The notes: generated by a model from the letters alone, not told the origin. A DNA stretch of 64,000 nucleotides from an uncultured Fibrobacter sp. (GCA_946413655.1 CAMKLO010000001.1:62001-126000), one strand, 5' to 3'; positions 32,221-41,539 are shown, numbered from the stretch's first letter. Translations and numbers: made by a program.

Positions 32221-32493
32221 ATGAGTACCGTGGCAAAAAATTTTCGCATTGATTCTGATTTGAATAATCAAGCGACAGCTTTGTTGGAAGGGCTTGGCCT
32301 TTCCATGTCTCAAGCGGTATCCATGTTCCTGCGCCAAGTTGTGCTGCAACGAGGTTTGCCCTTTGAAGTGAAATATCCGGAATATCCTAAAGGTTTACGC
32401 GAGGCTGTTGCCGAAGCGGAACGCCTAGAGGCTGATCCGAACACAAAACGATATACGGATATGAACGAAATGTGGGCGGACCTTGACAAATGA
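32221..32493 (+). CDS. RelB/DinJ-family type II antitoxin
   Basis: 90 residues. N-terminal ribbon-helix-helix typical of RelB/DinJ: STVAKNFRIDSDLNNQATAL, then LGLSMSQAVSMFLRQVV. The C-terminal toxin-wrapping part is acidic and helical (PNTKRYTDMNEMWADLD). Start 32221 matches the family start. The expected toxin should overlap the stop (ATGA at 32490), but only 10 codons remain there. Confidence 0.85.
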   Translation: MSTVAKNFRIDSDLNNQATALLEGLGLSMSQAVSMFLRQVVLQRGLPFEVKYPEYPKGLREAVAEAERLEADPNTKRYTDMNEMWADLDK

Positions 32494-32522
32494 TATATAA
32501 TTCCGACTTGTTTTCGAAATGA
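32490..32522 (+). pseudogene. Truncated toxin-like reading frame
   Basis: ATG overlaps the antitoxin stop as in normal toxin-antitoxin pairs. It encodes MIYNSD, then continues into the 55-bp repeat as LFSK and stops. No RelE/YafQ-like continuation is found in any frame nearby, so the toxin seems to have been cut off. Confidence 0.4.
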
Positions 32523-32560
32523 CAGATTTGCGAGACATCGTCTCGCAAATTGTAAATGAT
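32506..32560. repeat. 55-bp palindrome-containing repeat, left copy
   Basis: Core ATTTGCGAGAC-atc-GTCTCGCAAAT (11-base perfect arms). The whole 55 bases match the copy at 35684-35738 at 49 positions, in the same orientation. Confidence 0.85.
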
Positions 32561-33025
32561 TGTTCCATTCACGATACATATATCCTACATTGCGCAAAAT
32601 TTTTTGGTTCAAAAATGCCATTTTTGTCACAAAAACGAACGCTCCTGTAAATTTTCTTTGAACTCGGTTTGATTTTAAGTTATTTTTTCGAATGGACATA
32701 TTAGAGAGTTTAGCTCTTGTTCTCTGCGTGAAATCTGCAAATTTCAAATAACCGAGGACAAGGCGAACGCTCACGCAGGTATGCCGTTTTACGGTGTATC
32801 TCGGTTTGCTATACCGATTTTTCAGTCGGTCTTTGGTCATATGACCAAAGGGCAACAGCCCTTTCGGGGCGTGGGTCGCTCGCGTTTATCGGTTATAGGC
32901 ATGCAGAGCCTCACGCAGGTAAACCAAAGCGAACCCGCGCCTTTCTTGTATCCATGCAAAATAGGCTCAGTTCATTGCAGTTTAACAGGGGCGGACTCCA
33001 TAGGTGTAAACGATGGAGAAAACAA
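32561..33025. other. Non-coding leader with palindromes
   Basis: No supported gene. It holds a 20-base perfect palindrome (32831-32850, half CTTTGGTCAT), a following stem AAGGGC-aaca-GCCCTT, and two copies of CTCACGCAGGTA (about 32770 and 32911). Confidence 0.6.
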
Positions 33026-34945
33026 ATGATAAAACTTCTTTTAGTCGTAATGGGCTTGCTTTCGTTTAGTTTTGCAAGTATTCACCCAGGATTAAAAAAA
33101 GCTGTTGATAATGGGGATGTAAAAACGGCGGAAAATCTTGTAAAGAGAATAGGTGTTCATGATGTATATTGCCCAAAAGAACTTTCTGTTGAAAATGCTT
33201 TAATTATTTATGAGAATATTTTTTCTCAAAGTCCTGAAAAAATGTGGGACAAATGCGATCCTTTTTTTATAAAAAAAGCAGAAGGCGATGTGTGCAAGCT
33301 TTCGGTTCCTTTATGCAGGTATTATTTGCAAAATCTTCTTTTAGATGAAGAATTTGAGAAATTGAATACTGCATTTGAAAATATTATTCAATCAAAACTT
33401 TATATTCAAAAAGAAAAAAGAGTGATTGAACAACAGGATGTTGTTGAAACTTCTCAAAAAGAATGTTTAGAATTGCTAAATGGAACTTATAAACGAATTA
33501 ACGATTCTATTGTGAATTGGTTTGATATTGAATGTAAGTCTATTTTTAGTGAACAGACGTGTTTAAAACTTTACTCCACATATGGAGCCATAAGCGTAGA
33601 TTCGATAAATCAAATTTTTGCAATCGAAACAAAGCAATGTGAGAAAAAACCAACAAAAAAAATCAAAAAAGATGTTGAACAAGAAGTATATGTTAACCCT
33701 TTTTTATATGAAATTACATATTATGGATTGATTCTTTCAAATAGAATGATGAATCCGTTCTATTCAAATTTAACCCCTTTGCAAATGTATCGGGAACTGA
33801 ATAAGGTCTATATGCCTGCCAATGCTTCATTAAATTTTGAATTTGATGAATTTGAAATTAGCCGTAAAAATGCTGTGTCTTGTTTGTTGTTCCCCAAAAG
33901 ATGCATAAAACATACTAATCGTGAACGACTAACTAAGAACTATGGGCTTAACTTGAATTTAAATCTAAGCAAATTGCTTTTGGTTAACGAAATTTCCAAT
34001 TCATATGTGACATTTGGTGTGGTTTCTGATTCTATGGTTGCGTTCGCATGTAAATTATACCCAGAAATAGATAAAGTTTTTTATGAAATTATGGATGTGT
34101 CCATTTTTGATTGTAAATCTCTTGACGAATATTCTGTATCATGTGAAAAATGTGCTAGGTCCGATTCGAACTTTATATGGAAGTCTTCTAAAGGAAATGA
34201 ATATATTTGTGATAACAAAAAATGGAGAACTCCTTTACATGATGAGATGACATTGGGAATCTGTTCTAGTGAAGGAAATGTGAAAAATGGCAGGTATTGT
34301 TCACGAAAAAAAGGATGGATTAAAAATTTAGATTATGGTTTTTTTCGAGATAGGCGAGATGGTCAATTTTATAGAACAAAAAAAATTGGCGAGCAAACAT
34401 GGATGGCTGAAAATTTGAACTATAAAGCAAAAGAGAGCTTTTGCTACGATGATAGTAAGCAGAATTGCATTAAGTATGGACGATTGTATACGTGGTATTC
34501 GATTGTGTCTGAAAATGATAATGGATGTAGGGAAAATAATGATAAATGTAAAGGCCGTGTGCGAGGAATATGTCCTGAAGGGTGGCATTTGCCATCAAAT
34601 TGGGAAATCGGTAAATTAGTACGGAAGGAAGTGTATGCGATGGGCGGTCGTTACTATGAGGATGATCGTAAAAAGATTAAAAATATGAAATCAAAAACTG
34701 AATGGATGTATGATGGGGGCGGATCTGATGCTTATGGTTTTGGAGCCTATCCGGCTGGAGGTAGGTTCCTAGAAATGGGAAAGGTTGTTTTTGGAGGTGC
34801 TGGAATGTGGACCAAATTTTGGAGCGTTGAACGAAAGGAAAATTATGCAAAAACTATGTTTATTTCGTACGATTTGATACAGTCAAATTCTGCATCCCTT
34901 AGTAATTTGAATAATGCTTATTCTGTTCGTTGTGTTAAGGACTAG
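33026..34945 (+). CDS. Secreted protein with C-terminal FISUMP domain
   Basis: 639 residues from ATG 33026 (GGAGAA upstream; signal peptide MIKLLLVVMGLLSFSFAS). Residues 20-430 are an unrecognised, Cys-containing, Lys/Asn-rich helical region. From about 445 a FISUMP domain begins: RRDGQFYRTKKIGEQTWMAE, YGRLYTWYS, VRGICPEGWHLPS, AYPAGGRF, SVRCVKD. Strikingly AT-rich in codon choice compared with the xylanase and parC. Probable surface protein; ligand unknown. Followed 29 bases later by a PD-(D/E)XK-like gene. Confidence 0.82.
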   Translation: MIKLLLVVMGLLSFSFASIHPGLKKAVDNGDVKTAENLVKRIGVHDVYCPKELSVENALIIYENIFSQSPEKMWDKCDPFFIKKAEGDVCKLSVPLCRYYLQNLLLDEEFEKLNTAFENIIQSKLYIQKEKRVIEQQDVVETSQKECLELLNGTYKRINDSIVNWFDIECKSIFSEQTCLKLYSTYGAISVDSINQIFAIETKQCEKKPTKKIKKDVEQEVYVNPFLYEITYYGLILSNRMMNPFYSNLTPLQMYRELNKVYMPANASLNFEFDEFEISRKNAVSCLLFPKRCIKHTNRERLTKNYGLNLNLNLSKLLLVNEISNSYVTFGVVSDSMVAFACKLYPEIDKVFYEIMDVSIFDCKSLDEYSVSCEKCARSDSNFIWKSSKGNEYICDNKKWRTPLHDEMTLGICSSEGNVKNGRYCSRKKGWIKNLDYGFFRDRRDGQFYRTKKIGEQTWMAENLNYKAKESFCYDDSKQNCIKYGRLYTWYSIVSENDNGCRENNDKCKGRVRGICPEGWHLPSNWEIGKLVRKEVYAMGGRYYEDDRKKIKNMKSKTEWMYDGGGSDAYGFGAYPAGGRFLEMGKVVFGGAGMWTKFWSVERKENYAKTMFISYDLIQSNSASLSNLNNAYSVRCVKD

Positions 34946-34974
34946 GCTCTTTTAAAATTTTTTCAAGGAGTAAT

Positions 34975-35544
34975 ATGAATATCGAAGAAGTGATAAGCCA
35001 AACTGTAAAACGCTATGAAAAAATATTGAGTAACTATTATCCGTCTTTTGATCATGTTGGTTTTACGGAGCGTAACCTGACATTTAATTTTTGTAGTACA
35101 TTCTATAACATGGCCGATGATGACGAGTTGATTATATGGCAGGAAGTTCCTTTAAAAAATAATGATGCTAGTAAAAGGGAACACTTTGATTCGCTCATTA
35201 TTAGTAGAAAAGAAAAAACAATCTATCTAATTGAGGCGAAAAGATTGGGCTACAGGGGCAAAGTTGATGCTATGGAAACTGATTTTAATAGAATGAAGAA
35301 AAAATGGAAAAACATCAATATTGATGAGGATACGAAGGCTTATTCCAAATATGCAATTATCATTGCTGATATATGGATTCCTCATAACAATGAGAGAGGA
35401 AAGAAAACGAAAGAAAGTTTGTTGGGCGAATTTAAGAAGACATTCGATAAATCAGTACAATATGAAGTGACGAAGAATAATGCTCCCCTTACAGAAAATG
35501 AACGCTACTTTATTTTGGGCTATGTTGAAAAAATCGTAGATTAG
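34975..35544 (+). CDS. PD-(D/E)XK-superfamily-like protein of unknown role
   Basis: 189 residues, AAGGAG before ATG. The central segment HFDSLIISRKEKTIYLIEAKRL has the D-(x)n-ExK arrangement of a restriction-endonuclease-like fold. The C-terminal half is helical. No DNA-recognition or helicase partner sits beside it, so it could be a stand-alone nuclease, an accessory defence gene or an inactive relative. AT-rich, same strand as the FISUMP gene. Confidence 0.5.
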   Translation: MNIEEVISQTVKRYEKILSNYYPSFDHVGFTERNLTFNFCSTFYNMADDDELIIWQEVPLKNNDASKREHFDSLIISRKEKTIYLIEAKRLGYRGKVDAMETDFNRMKKKWKNINIDEDTKAYSKYAIIIADIWIPHNNERGKKTKESLLGEFKKTFDKSVQYEVTKNNAPLTENERYFILGYVEKIVD

Positions 35545-35683
35545 TCTATAACCAAAATAAAGACCTCGGCTTTCCTTCTGATGTCTTTAAGTTTTATGGA
35601 TTGCTTCGGGACTGACGTCCCTCGCAATGACGGGTTTGGTTATACAGCGTGAGTGCTTACACCCGTATTGAATAACCGACGCA

Positions 35684-35738
35684 ACTTATTTTCAAAATAA
35701 CAGATTTGCGAGATATTGTCTCGCAAATTGTAAATTAT
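35684..35738. repeat. 55-bp palindrome-containing repeat, right copy
   Basis: Core ATTTGCGAGA-tattg-TCTCGCAAAT. It overlaps the last codon of the minus-strand xylanase gene and may serve as its 3' end structure. Confidence 0.85.
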
Positions 35739-38020
35739 CTCGCGACTCTAACGCTCTTCATCTTGCCTGTGGTGCTGTTCCGCAAGAAGTAGATTCCCGA
35801 GGTTTTTACGACGTTGGCAGACTTGAGCCTTGTTGAGGCATCGCTAAAGCCGTATGCCGAGAGCCTTTCCAAGCGCACTCCTTGCACATCGAATACATCG
35901 TAATTCTGGAGCGTGTTCTGCTCTAGGCGAAGCTTGCTGCCGAAATTTCTGCCATTATCGCCAATGCCTTCCGGTTTTTCCAGAGCGATTGAATCCAACG
36001 AATCCAGCGGGTGTGTCGGAATGCCCAGGGGCCACATGTTCTTGCTGTCTGCCCAGTGCTTAATGAAATATTGTTCAAGCCAGTCCATAGCGGGGCGATT
36101 ATTTCCATTTTTGATGAGGCCTGTATTTGTGGGGCTCATCCGCGGCGTTTCCCCGTAAATGTAGCCCCACAGAGTGACTCCCGCAACATATTCCGATTCC
36201 ATGAAGACGGGAATATGTTCTGCAAAGCAAGCCTTCTGAAGGTTGTCATCATCCGTACCGATGCTGTATTCTGTAATGAGCAAGGGAATCTTTATCTTGT
36301 CGTAAATTTTTTGAATGCCGTCCCGTATTGTACTCCCGGCAATGCACTTTATCTCAGGGCCTGAACCTTGGATCATCCAGTTTGCTGCCTGCAATCCAAA
36401 TGCATCGATAGCCGCATTTTGTTCTTGAAGTTTCAGAATGAGATTAACCGTCGGATCGTTTTCCCAACGCATTTCGTCATAATCGTTGTAAATCAATTTA
36501 GCGTAAGGCCAGCGTTTACGAGCCATATTGAAGGCCGTGGCCACAAACTTGTAGTCGCCATCATCGCCGCCGAGAGCCTCGATTACGTTGTTGTAGGCAT
36601 CAAATCCGGAATGATAGTGACCTGTGCTATTACGGACGGCTCCATCGACAACTTCAATCTGGTAAATTTCGGGATAATGCTTGGCAACGGCGTCAAACCA
36701 AGCCGTAATGGCTTCCTTGGTTTCGTTCACGTCGAGCCCATTCAGCCAATGTGGCAAATGCGTCCCTTTCAGCAGATTGCGGAACTTGAAGGGCATGCGA
36801 GTATCCCATCGATTTAAAACAGTCCACTGATGAACGGCGTCGCATTTTGAAAAATCGTAATTGCCGCGTTCCTTTTCGACGGCAATCCATGTGCACGCGT
36901 TATCCGTTGTAATTTCATTCCAGTAGTCCTCATAATCTTCGGGAATTGATTGACCATCGACAATGACATTACCTAGACGTTTTTCTGCACCGTTGGCAAG
37001 GCCTAGCATATAGCGACGAACTCTCGAATCCTTGAAATATTCCTTGAGCCAAGTCATTGCCGGGCGGTCAACGCCGTTTTTAATAAGGCCGGAATTACCC
37101 TCCTCCAACCAAGTTTTGCCGTAAATGTAGCCCCAAAGGGTAATGCCCTTCACGTATTCTGTTTCCATCAAGAGCGGAATATGCTCTATGTAGCACTTTT
37201 TCTGAAGATTATCGTCCTTGTCTCCGACATCGTATTGTGTAATGTATATGGGAAGGCCTGTTTGTTCGTGTGCATCGTTAAGTGCGCGTTTGAGGACGGA
37301 GAAATGCAAGCACTTGCGTTTGCCGCTCCCTTGTGTGGTTGTTTCGTGAAACTGCATTCCAAAGGCATCAATCGGCGCACCCTGGGCCTTGATTTTCTTA
37401 ACAAGGTCTATGGCTAGCTCCTTATTCCATTGGATTGTATTGTAGTCATTGTAAATTAGGATGGCTTTGGGCCAGCGTTCACGTGCCATTTTAAAAGCCG
37501 TGACCACGAATTCGTAGTTTCCGCTATCGCCGCCAAGGGCTTCAACCAGATTGCTGTTGGTATATCCAGAGTGATAGTTGTTGTTGTTGATTTTGACGGC
37601 TTCGTTTACCACTTCAATCATTTCGAGGTCGGGATAACGTTCTTTAACCGCATCAATCCAATCAGTCCAAGCCTTTTTTGTTTCGCTAGCGTCGAGAGTC
37701 TTTCCCAACCACTGCGGCTTTTGCGAACCCCACAACAGGGTGTGAAACGAGAAAATAGCCTTGTTCTTTCTTGCCCAGTTATAGGCGAGGTCGCAACCGG
37801 TCCAATCGTATTCACCACGTGTTTTTTCGACATAGCCCCAAACGCACCCGTTCTCGGCAGTAATCTGGTTCCAGTAGGTGCCAAAATCTTCGGGGATTTC
37901 GCCAAAAACGGGAATGTTGCCGAGGAACTTGGACGCGCTGTCGGCCAAGGCCGCAAAAGAAAATGTCGATACCGCAAGGGCAATTGTCAAAGCCTTAAAT
38001 ATTTTTGAAAACACACTCAT
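35735..38020 (-). CDS. Tandem GH10 xylanase-family protein with reciprocally altered active sites
   Basis: 761 residues from ATG 38020; signal peptide MSVFSKIFKALTIALAVSTFSFAALA. Two GH10 modules, about 32-330 and 348-645, then a C-terminal sorting-like domain ending GIYFLRNSTTGKMKSVRVAR. Module 1 keeps the acid/base region VVNEAV (Glu140) but has ITQYDVG where GH10 has TE (Gln262). Module 2 has the nucleophile ITEYSIG (Glu584) but VVDGAV in place of VVNEA (Gly460). Thus each module lacks one of the two catalytic Glu. Other GH10 landmarks (YNDY, LWGY) remain in both. Family activity would be beta-1,4-xylan cleavage, but activity here is uncertain. Gene lies next to the CotH lipoprotein on the same strand. 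Confidence 0.88.
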   Translation of the reverse strand: MSVFSKIFKALTIALAVSTFSFAALADSASKFLGNIPVFGEIPEDFGTYWNQITAENGCVWGYVEKTRGEYDWTGCDLAYNWARKNKAIFSFHTLLWGSQKPQWLGKTLDASETKKAWTDWIDAVKERYPDLEMIEVVNEAVKINNNNYHSGYTNSNLVEALGGDSGNYEFVVTAFKMARERWPKAILIYNDYNTIQWNKELAIDLVKKIKAQGAPIDAFGMQFHETTTQGSGKRKCLHFSVLKRALNDAHEQTGLPIYITQYDVGDKDDNLQKKCYIEHIPLLMETEYVKGITLWGYIYGKTWLEEGNSGLIKNGVDRPAMTWLKEYFKDSRVRRYMLGLANGAEKRLGNVIVDGQSIPEDYEDYWNEITTDNACTWIAVEKERGNYDFSKCDAVHQWTVLNRWDTRMPFKFRNLLKGTHLPHWLNGLDVNETKEAITAWFDAVAKHYPEIYQIEVVDGAVRNSTGHYHSGFDAYNNVIEALGGDDGDYKFVATAFNMARKRWPYAKLIYNDYDEMRWENDPTVNLILKLQEQNAAIDAFGLQAANWMIQGSGPEIKCIAGSTIRDGIQKIYDKIKIPLLITEYSIGTDDDNLQKACFAEHIPVFMESEYVAGVTLWGYIYGETPRMSPTNTGLIKNGNNRPAMDWLEQYFIKHWADSKNMWPLGIPTHPLDSLDSIALEKPEGIGDNGRNFGSKLRLEQNTLQNYDVFDVQGVRLERLSAYGFSDASTRLKSANVVKTSGIYFLRNSTTGKMKSVRVAR

Positions 38021-38135
38021 TGCGACTCCAGTTTTTTTTAGGTTACAGCACGTAATAATAAATCTATTCGATAATATGCGGATATTGCTCATGGGAGCGA
38101 TTAATATCATTGACAAAATATCTATGGTTGTCTTT

Positions 38136-40919
38136 TTACTTGAAATTTGCTGTTAATGTGGCGATTTCGCCGGGGAGGACTGTCCGCGTTTGCTCCGTGA
38201 TTCCGTCGCTCCAGCCGGCCCAAGTGCCGTTTGCGGAGGCTTCTGCCGTAATCGTCACGGGGGTGCCCGCGAAGAAAGGAATCGTGAGCGTCGGTACATC
38301 CAGCTTGAGTCCGTGAACGGCAACTGTTCCGGGGCCGCTTGCGGAAAGCGTCATTTGTGTTGCAACCCCAAGCTTGAAGTATTCCCGGAGTTCGTTATAG
38401 ACAACGTTGGGACGTTCCTTGGCAAAATCCTTTATCATGTTGAGTTGGTTTGCCATGCGACTTTTACTTAATCCCCAGCGCTTCTGGTCTCGCGGAATTT
38501 CGGCTTCGATTTCGGCCATCATTTTTTCGATGCGGGCGAGGACTCGTGAACTTTCGAAGTTTATCTGCAAAAGTACGGCCATGCGGTTTACGAACGCGAT
38601 CTTGAAATCTTCGTTTTCGAGCATGCGACGCAACAGCAGAGTGTGTTCGGGGCCGTTTGGCCAACCTTCTCCATCTTCGGCGGTGGCAAATTCGAATATG
38701 TTGTTCGTGTAATCGCTGTAATCGTTCCCCATGCCGAAATCCATATCGTACAGGAACCATTTCCATTTTGTGTTCGGGCTTGTCGAACGCCATTTCTTGA
38801 TGTTGTTTGCCGGCCAGTCTCGGTTGTTTGCATAGAGCTCTGTTTGAATGTAGTTGATGTAGTTATCGATATCGATTTGCGAAGCGACGTAACTGTAATT
38901 TTCTTCGTTGTCGAGGTGGTGCGTTTCTAGCCAGTCCATGAGGGCCACGTAATCGACGGAAGAACCTGCTGTAACGATGTTGTCTGTTTTGAGCAGGTCT
39001 ATGGCGTCCGGGTCGATTCCGTAATGAGTTTCGAAGTAGTATTCGTTAGAACGTTCGCGGAGATCATGAATGCCGAAGTATTCACCGTTGTAATACACGA
39101 TAGCAAAACGCCCGCGCTGGTAATCGACCCCGAGTCCTTCGCTTAAAGAACTTGCAAGCCTGTCGCGGATGTAGTCGTTTTCGTAATTGCTGCCGTTGTT
39201 CCGCAAGATGAACGCCTTGAAACTTTTGAGTTCTGGAAATTCGGGAAACAGGGGGTATTTGAGGCGTTTGTCACCGTATTTCTCGCGGAACGTGATGACC
39301 ACGGATTTCTTGTCATTTTGGCGACTGTAATTCCCGAAAATCTTGAGTCCCGCTTGTTTTTCGAATACAGGTCTGCTTGTACCTAATTCCAACAGTTCTA
39401 CAGTCACGGGGATTTCTTTGTCGAGCCAGTAGTTGGCTCCGTAATGAGGTTCTTTTTCTTGTGCGTAATTCCCTTCCATGTAGATTCCCGTATCGGGATG
39501 GAATAGTGAATTGGGGTTCGCTGTCAAGAATATCGCAGGAGCCGTCGGAGCGTCTTCGAAAATGTATGTGCGGTTCAGTTCGTTGCCGGGATGCGCTCCT
39601 GCGACAAAACTTGCACATCGGATTACTGTCGTATTGATTATCTGCAATGCTGTTGTTACGGGGCTGCTTGCTGTGGGGGCGATTCCTCCTTGTTCGCAAC
39701 GGACGGTCGCGTTTTCCGGCAGCGATACTGCGAAGGGTTTGGAGTAAAACCCGGACGGTGGAAATTCTGCAAGCGTGTCTAGCGATGGCGAATAGGACTG
39801 CACGATGGGGGCAGATGTGAGCCCGTATGGAGTCGGTTCTGCGTATCCAAAACCCACGGTGCCGTCAATCAATGTACCGAAATTCCAACTTTGTCCATGC
39901 GGCATGTTGGGGTAGGCGACTGAATCTGCGATAGTCGAGTTGGCGTTGATTAAGTACAAACGACCGCCTGATTTTTTCAGCTTGAAATTCGCATGTGGTT
40001 CATGACCGCGGTTTCGTGCTATGTAGCTGAACACCTTGACCGTCACTTCTTGCGTCTCGTCCGATGCTGGACTCATGCGTGTGCCGTAGATGTTTTCGAG
40101 ATCGGGGAATGTCGTTCCCGTTGGAATGGCGGTGCGATAGACTGTCGAAGAATCTCCTGTTCCCGTCAGCACGATTTCGTAACCCTTCCAGTCATCGATA
40201 TTCGGTTGCGTCAGCCGAAACGAAACTTTTCTGCCCTGCGTGATGAACGCTTGAATCAAAATTTCGTTTGTGTTTGATATATCAACCACGTCTTCTTTTG
40301 CGGAGGTCTTCGTTCCGATGAATACAGCAATGGATGACCAGCCCAGTTCTTCGTTTTCGCCCAACTTCATGATGGCGCCGAAGCGGCCTATGCCGTTTTC
40401 TTTAAAGCAATTTTTCGCTTTGCTGTCAAGCGGGTTTGCGTAGCTGTAGCCCGGTGGATCGCTTTGGGCATCGGTCCATGTCCAGCATCCGCTGCCAATC
40501 ATGTTGGTGGAGTCGTGCGGTGCGGCAAAGTCTGGAATGTTCTTGCCCGAAAGGAAAACGAGCATAAAGGACTGCGGCGGAATTTTCACGTTCCCGAACG
40601 CCCATTTGAACGGTTCTTCCAGAGAATCCGTCAAGTACATTCCAGATAAATCTACGGAATCGTTTGACGTGTTGAACAATTCTATCCAACCGTCGTCGTC
40701 TCCCTCATGGTCCTTGTAAGAAACATTGATCGGATCGACTTCAGTGAACATTATGGCTCCACCCACAAACGGGAGTTCCGGATTCGAACTGATAGAACTG
40801 TTTGAACTGTTGGTGGCAGGAATTTCAAAAATAGGCGTTACACTGTCATCGGAACATGACGACAACAGCGCAGAGAGCGCAGCAGTAAAGCATAATTTTG
40901 AAAACCGCCGATACACCAT
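38136..40919 (-). CDS. Lipoprotein with lamin-tail (LTD) and CotH kinase-like domains
   Basis: 927 residues. Signal peptide with lipobox LSSC (Cys22), then a Ser/Asn linker. LTD domain at about 55-210 (MFTEVDPINVSYKD, GWIELFNTSNDSVDLSGMYL). Middle immunoglobulin-like region. CotH domain at about 510-830 (FGIHDLRERSNEYYFETHYG, WFLYDMDFGMG). C-terminal divergent-repeat-like beta domain (GTVAVHG, GTWAGWSDG). CotH proteins are atypical kinases; bacterial LTD-CotH proteins are extracellular and of unclear role. Lies 116 bases upstream of the GH10 gene on the same strand. Confidence 0.85.
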   Translation of the reverse strand: MVYRRFSKLCFTAALSALLSSCSDDSVTPIFEIPATNSSNSSISSNPELPFVGGAIMFTEVDPINVSYKDHEGDDDGWIELFNTSNDSVDLSGMYLTDSLEEPFKWAFGNVKIPPQSFMLVFLSGKNIPDFAAPHDSTNMIGSGCWTWTDAQSDPPGYSYANPLDSKAKNCFKENGIGRFGAIMKLGENEELGWSSIAVFIGTKTSAKEDVVDISNTNEILIQAFITQGRKVSFRLTQPNIDDWKGYEIVLTGTGDSSTVYRTAIPTGTTFPDLENIYGTRMSPASDETQEVTVKVFSYIARNRGHEPHANFKLKKSGGRLYLINANSTIADSVAYPNMPHGQSWNFGTLIDGTVGFGYAEPTPYGLTSAPIVQSYSPSLDTLAEFPPSGFYSKPFAVSLPENATVRCEQGGIAPTASSPVTTALQIINTTVIRCASFVAGAHPGNELNRTYIFEDAPTAPAIFLTANPNSLFHPDTGIYMEGNYAQEKEPHYGANYWLDKEIPVTVELLELGTSRPVFEKQAGLKIFGNYSRQNDKKSVVITFREKYGDKRLKYPLFPEFPELKSFKAFILRNNGSNYENDYIRDRLASSLSEGLGVDYQRGRFAIVYYNGEYFGIHDLRERSNEYYFETHYGIDPDAIDLLKTDNIVTAGSSVDYVALMDWLETHHLDNEENYSYVASQIDIDNYINYIQTELYANNRDWPANNIKKWRSTSPNTKWKWFLYDMDFGMGNDYSDYTNNIFEFATAEDGEGWPNGPEHTLLLRRMLENEDFKIAFVNRMAVLLQINFESSRVLARIEKMMAEIEAEIPRDQKRWGLSKSRMANQLNMIKDFAKERPNVVYNELREYFKLGVATQMTLSASGPGTVAVHGLKLDVPTLTIPFFAGTPVTITAEASANGTWAGWSDGITEQTRTVLPGEIATLTANFK

Positions 40920-41038
40920 GTATTTGAATATATATTCTAAATACCGGATTAGCTTTTATTTTTGTTTTGGATTTATATTTGAAGTAATCCATTTGACAAA
41001 AATGGCAATTTAAACCTTAAAACTATCAGGAGAAAATA

Positions 41039-41413
41039 ATGACTGCAATAATCGGTGCCGTTCTGCTTCTGCTCGTCGTTGTAATGAGCGTTGTTATGCT
41101 TCTTAAACATCCGGTAAAGTCACTCACTTCGGGAGGGATGTTCAAACTTGCCACTGCAAAAGGTCGCGCCATCTTTGTGGTTCATCTGCTATTGCAGGTT
41201 TTCTTTGCCATTCTTCTTTTGCAGCTCGGTCATGTTGTTTCCGCTTGGTTCTCGCATAACGTAACTAAAATCGTCGGGATTGTCGTAGCGGTTTATTTAA
41301 CCTTGAGTTGCCTTCCGGGTTTTCTTGCGAAAGGTAAGAAAGGCCAACTTGTTGTGGCTCTGCTCTCGGTTGTCGTAGTAGTTTGCTACTGGTTGAATGC
41401 TCTCGCTTATTAG
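41039..41413 (+). CDS. Small integral membrane protein of unknown function
   Basis: 124 residues with four predicted helices (about 3-22, 42-63, 72-93, 100-120) and a short Lys-rich loop before the last. Preceded by AGGAGAA. No family recognised. Followed by the queF leader, possibly on a separate transcript. Confidence 0.6.
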   Translation: MTAIIGAVLLLLVVVMSVVMLLKHPVKSLTSGGMFKLATAKGRAIFVVHLLLQVFFAILLLQLGHVVSAWFSHNVTKIVGIVVAVYLTLSCLPGFLAKGKKGQLVVALLSVVVVVCYWLNALAY

Positions 41414-41457
41414 TTTGCGTTTCGATTGAAAAAATTTTCTATCTTTGCTTTTAAATT

Positions 41458-41539
41458 GGTCAGTTCGAAACCATCCTGACCTTAGGCCACGGCATTTTCA
41501 AAAATTCCGTGAGCCTATAAACCAAAACTAGGAGACAAC
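41458..41539 (+). promoter_or_regulatory. Structured leader of queF, candidate preQ1-responsive element
   Basis: First stem GGTCAG/CTGACC (41458-41481). Then TAGGC at 41483-41487 can pair with GCCTA at 41513-41517, extended by CACGG/CCGTG. The same CCTA can instead pair with TAGG at 41529-41532, which is part of the ribosome site AGGAG. The two pairings exclude each other, as in translational riboswitches. The tail AAAACTAGGAG resembles preQ1 class I riboswitch tails, but the loop does not fit the known class exactly. Confidence 0.5.

Noticed and set aside
32310..32855. 181-codon minus-strand frame over the antitoxin and its downstream spacer
   Set aside because: Overlaps the antitoxin in antisense and crosses palindromic spacer DNA; no ribosome site and no family resemblance.
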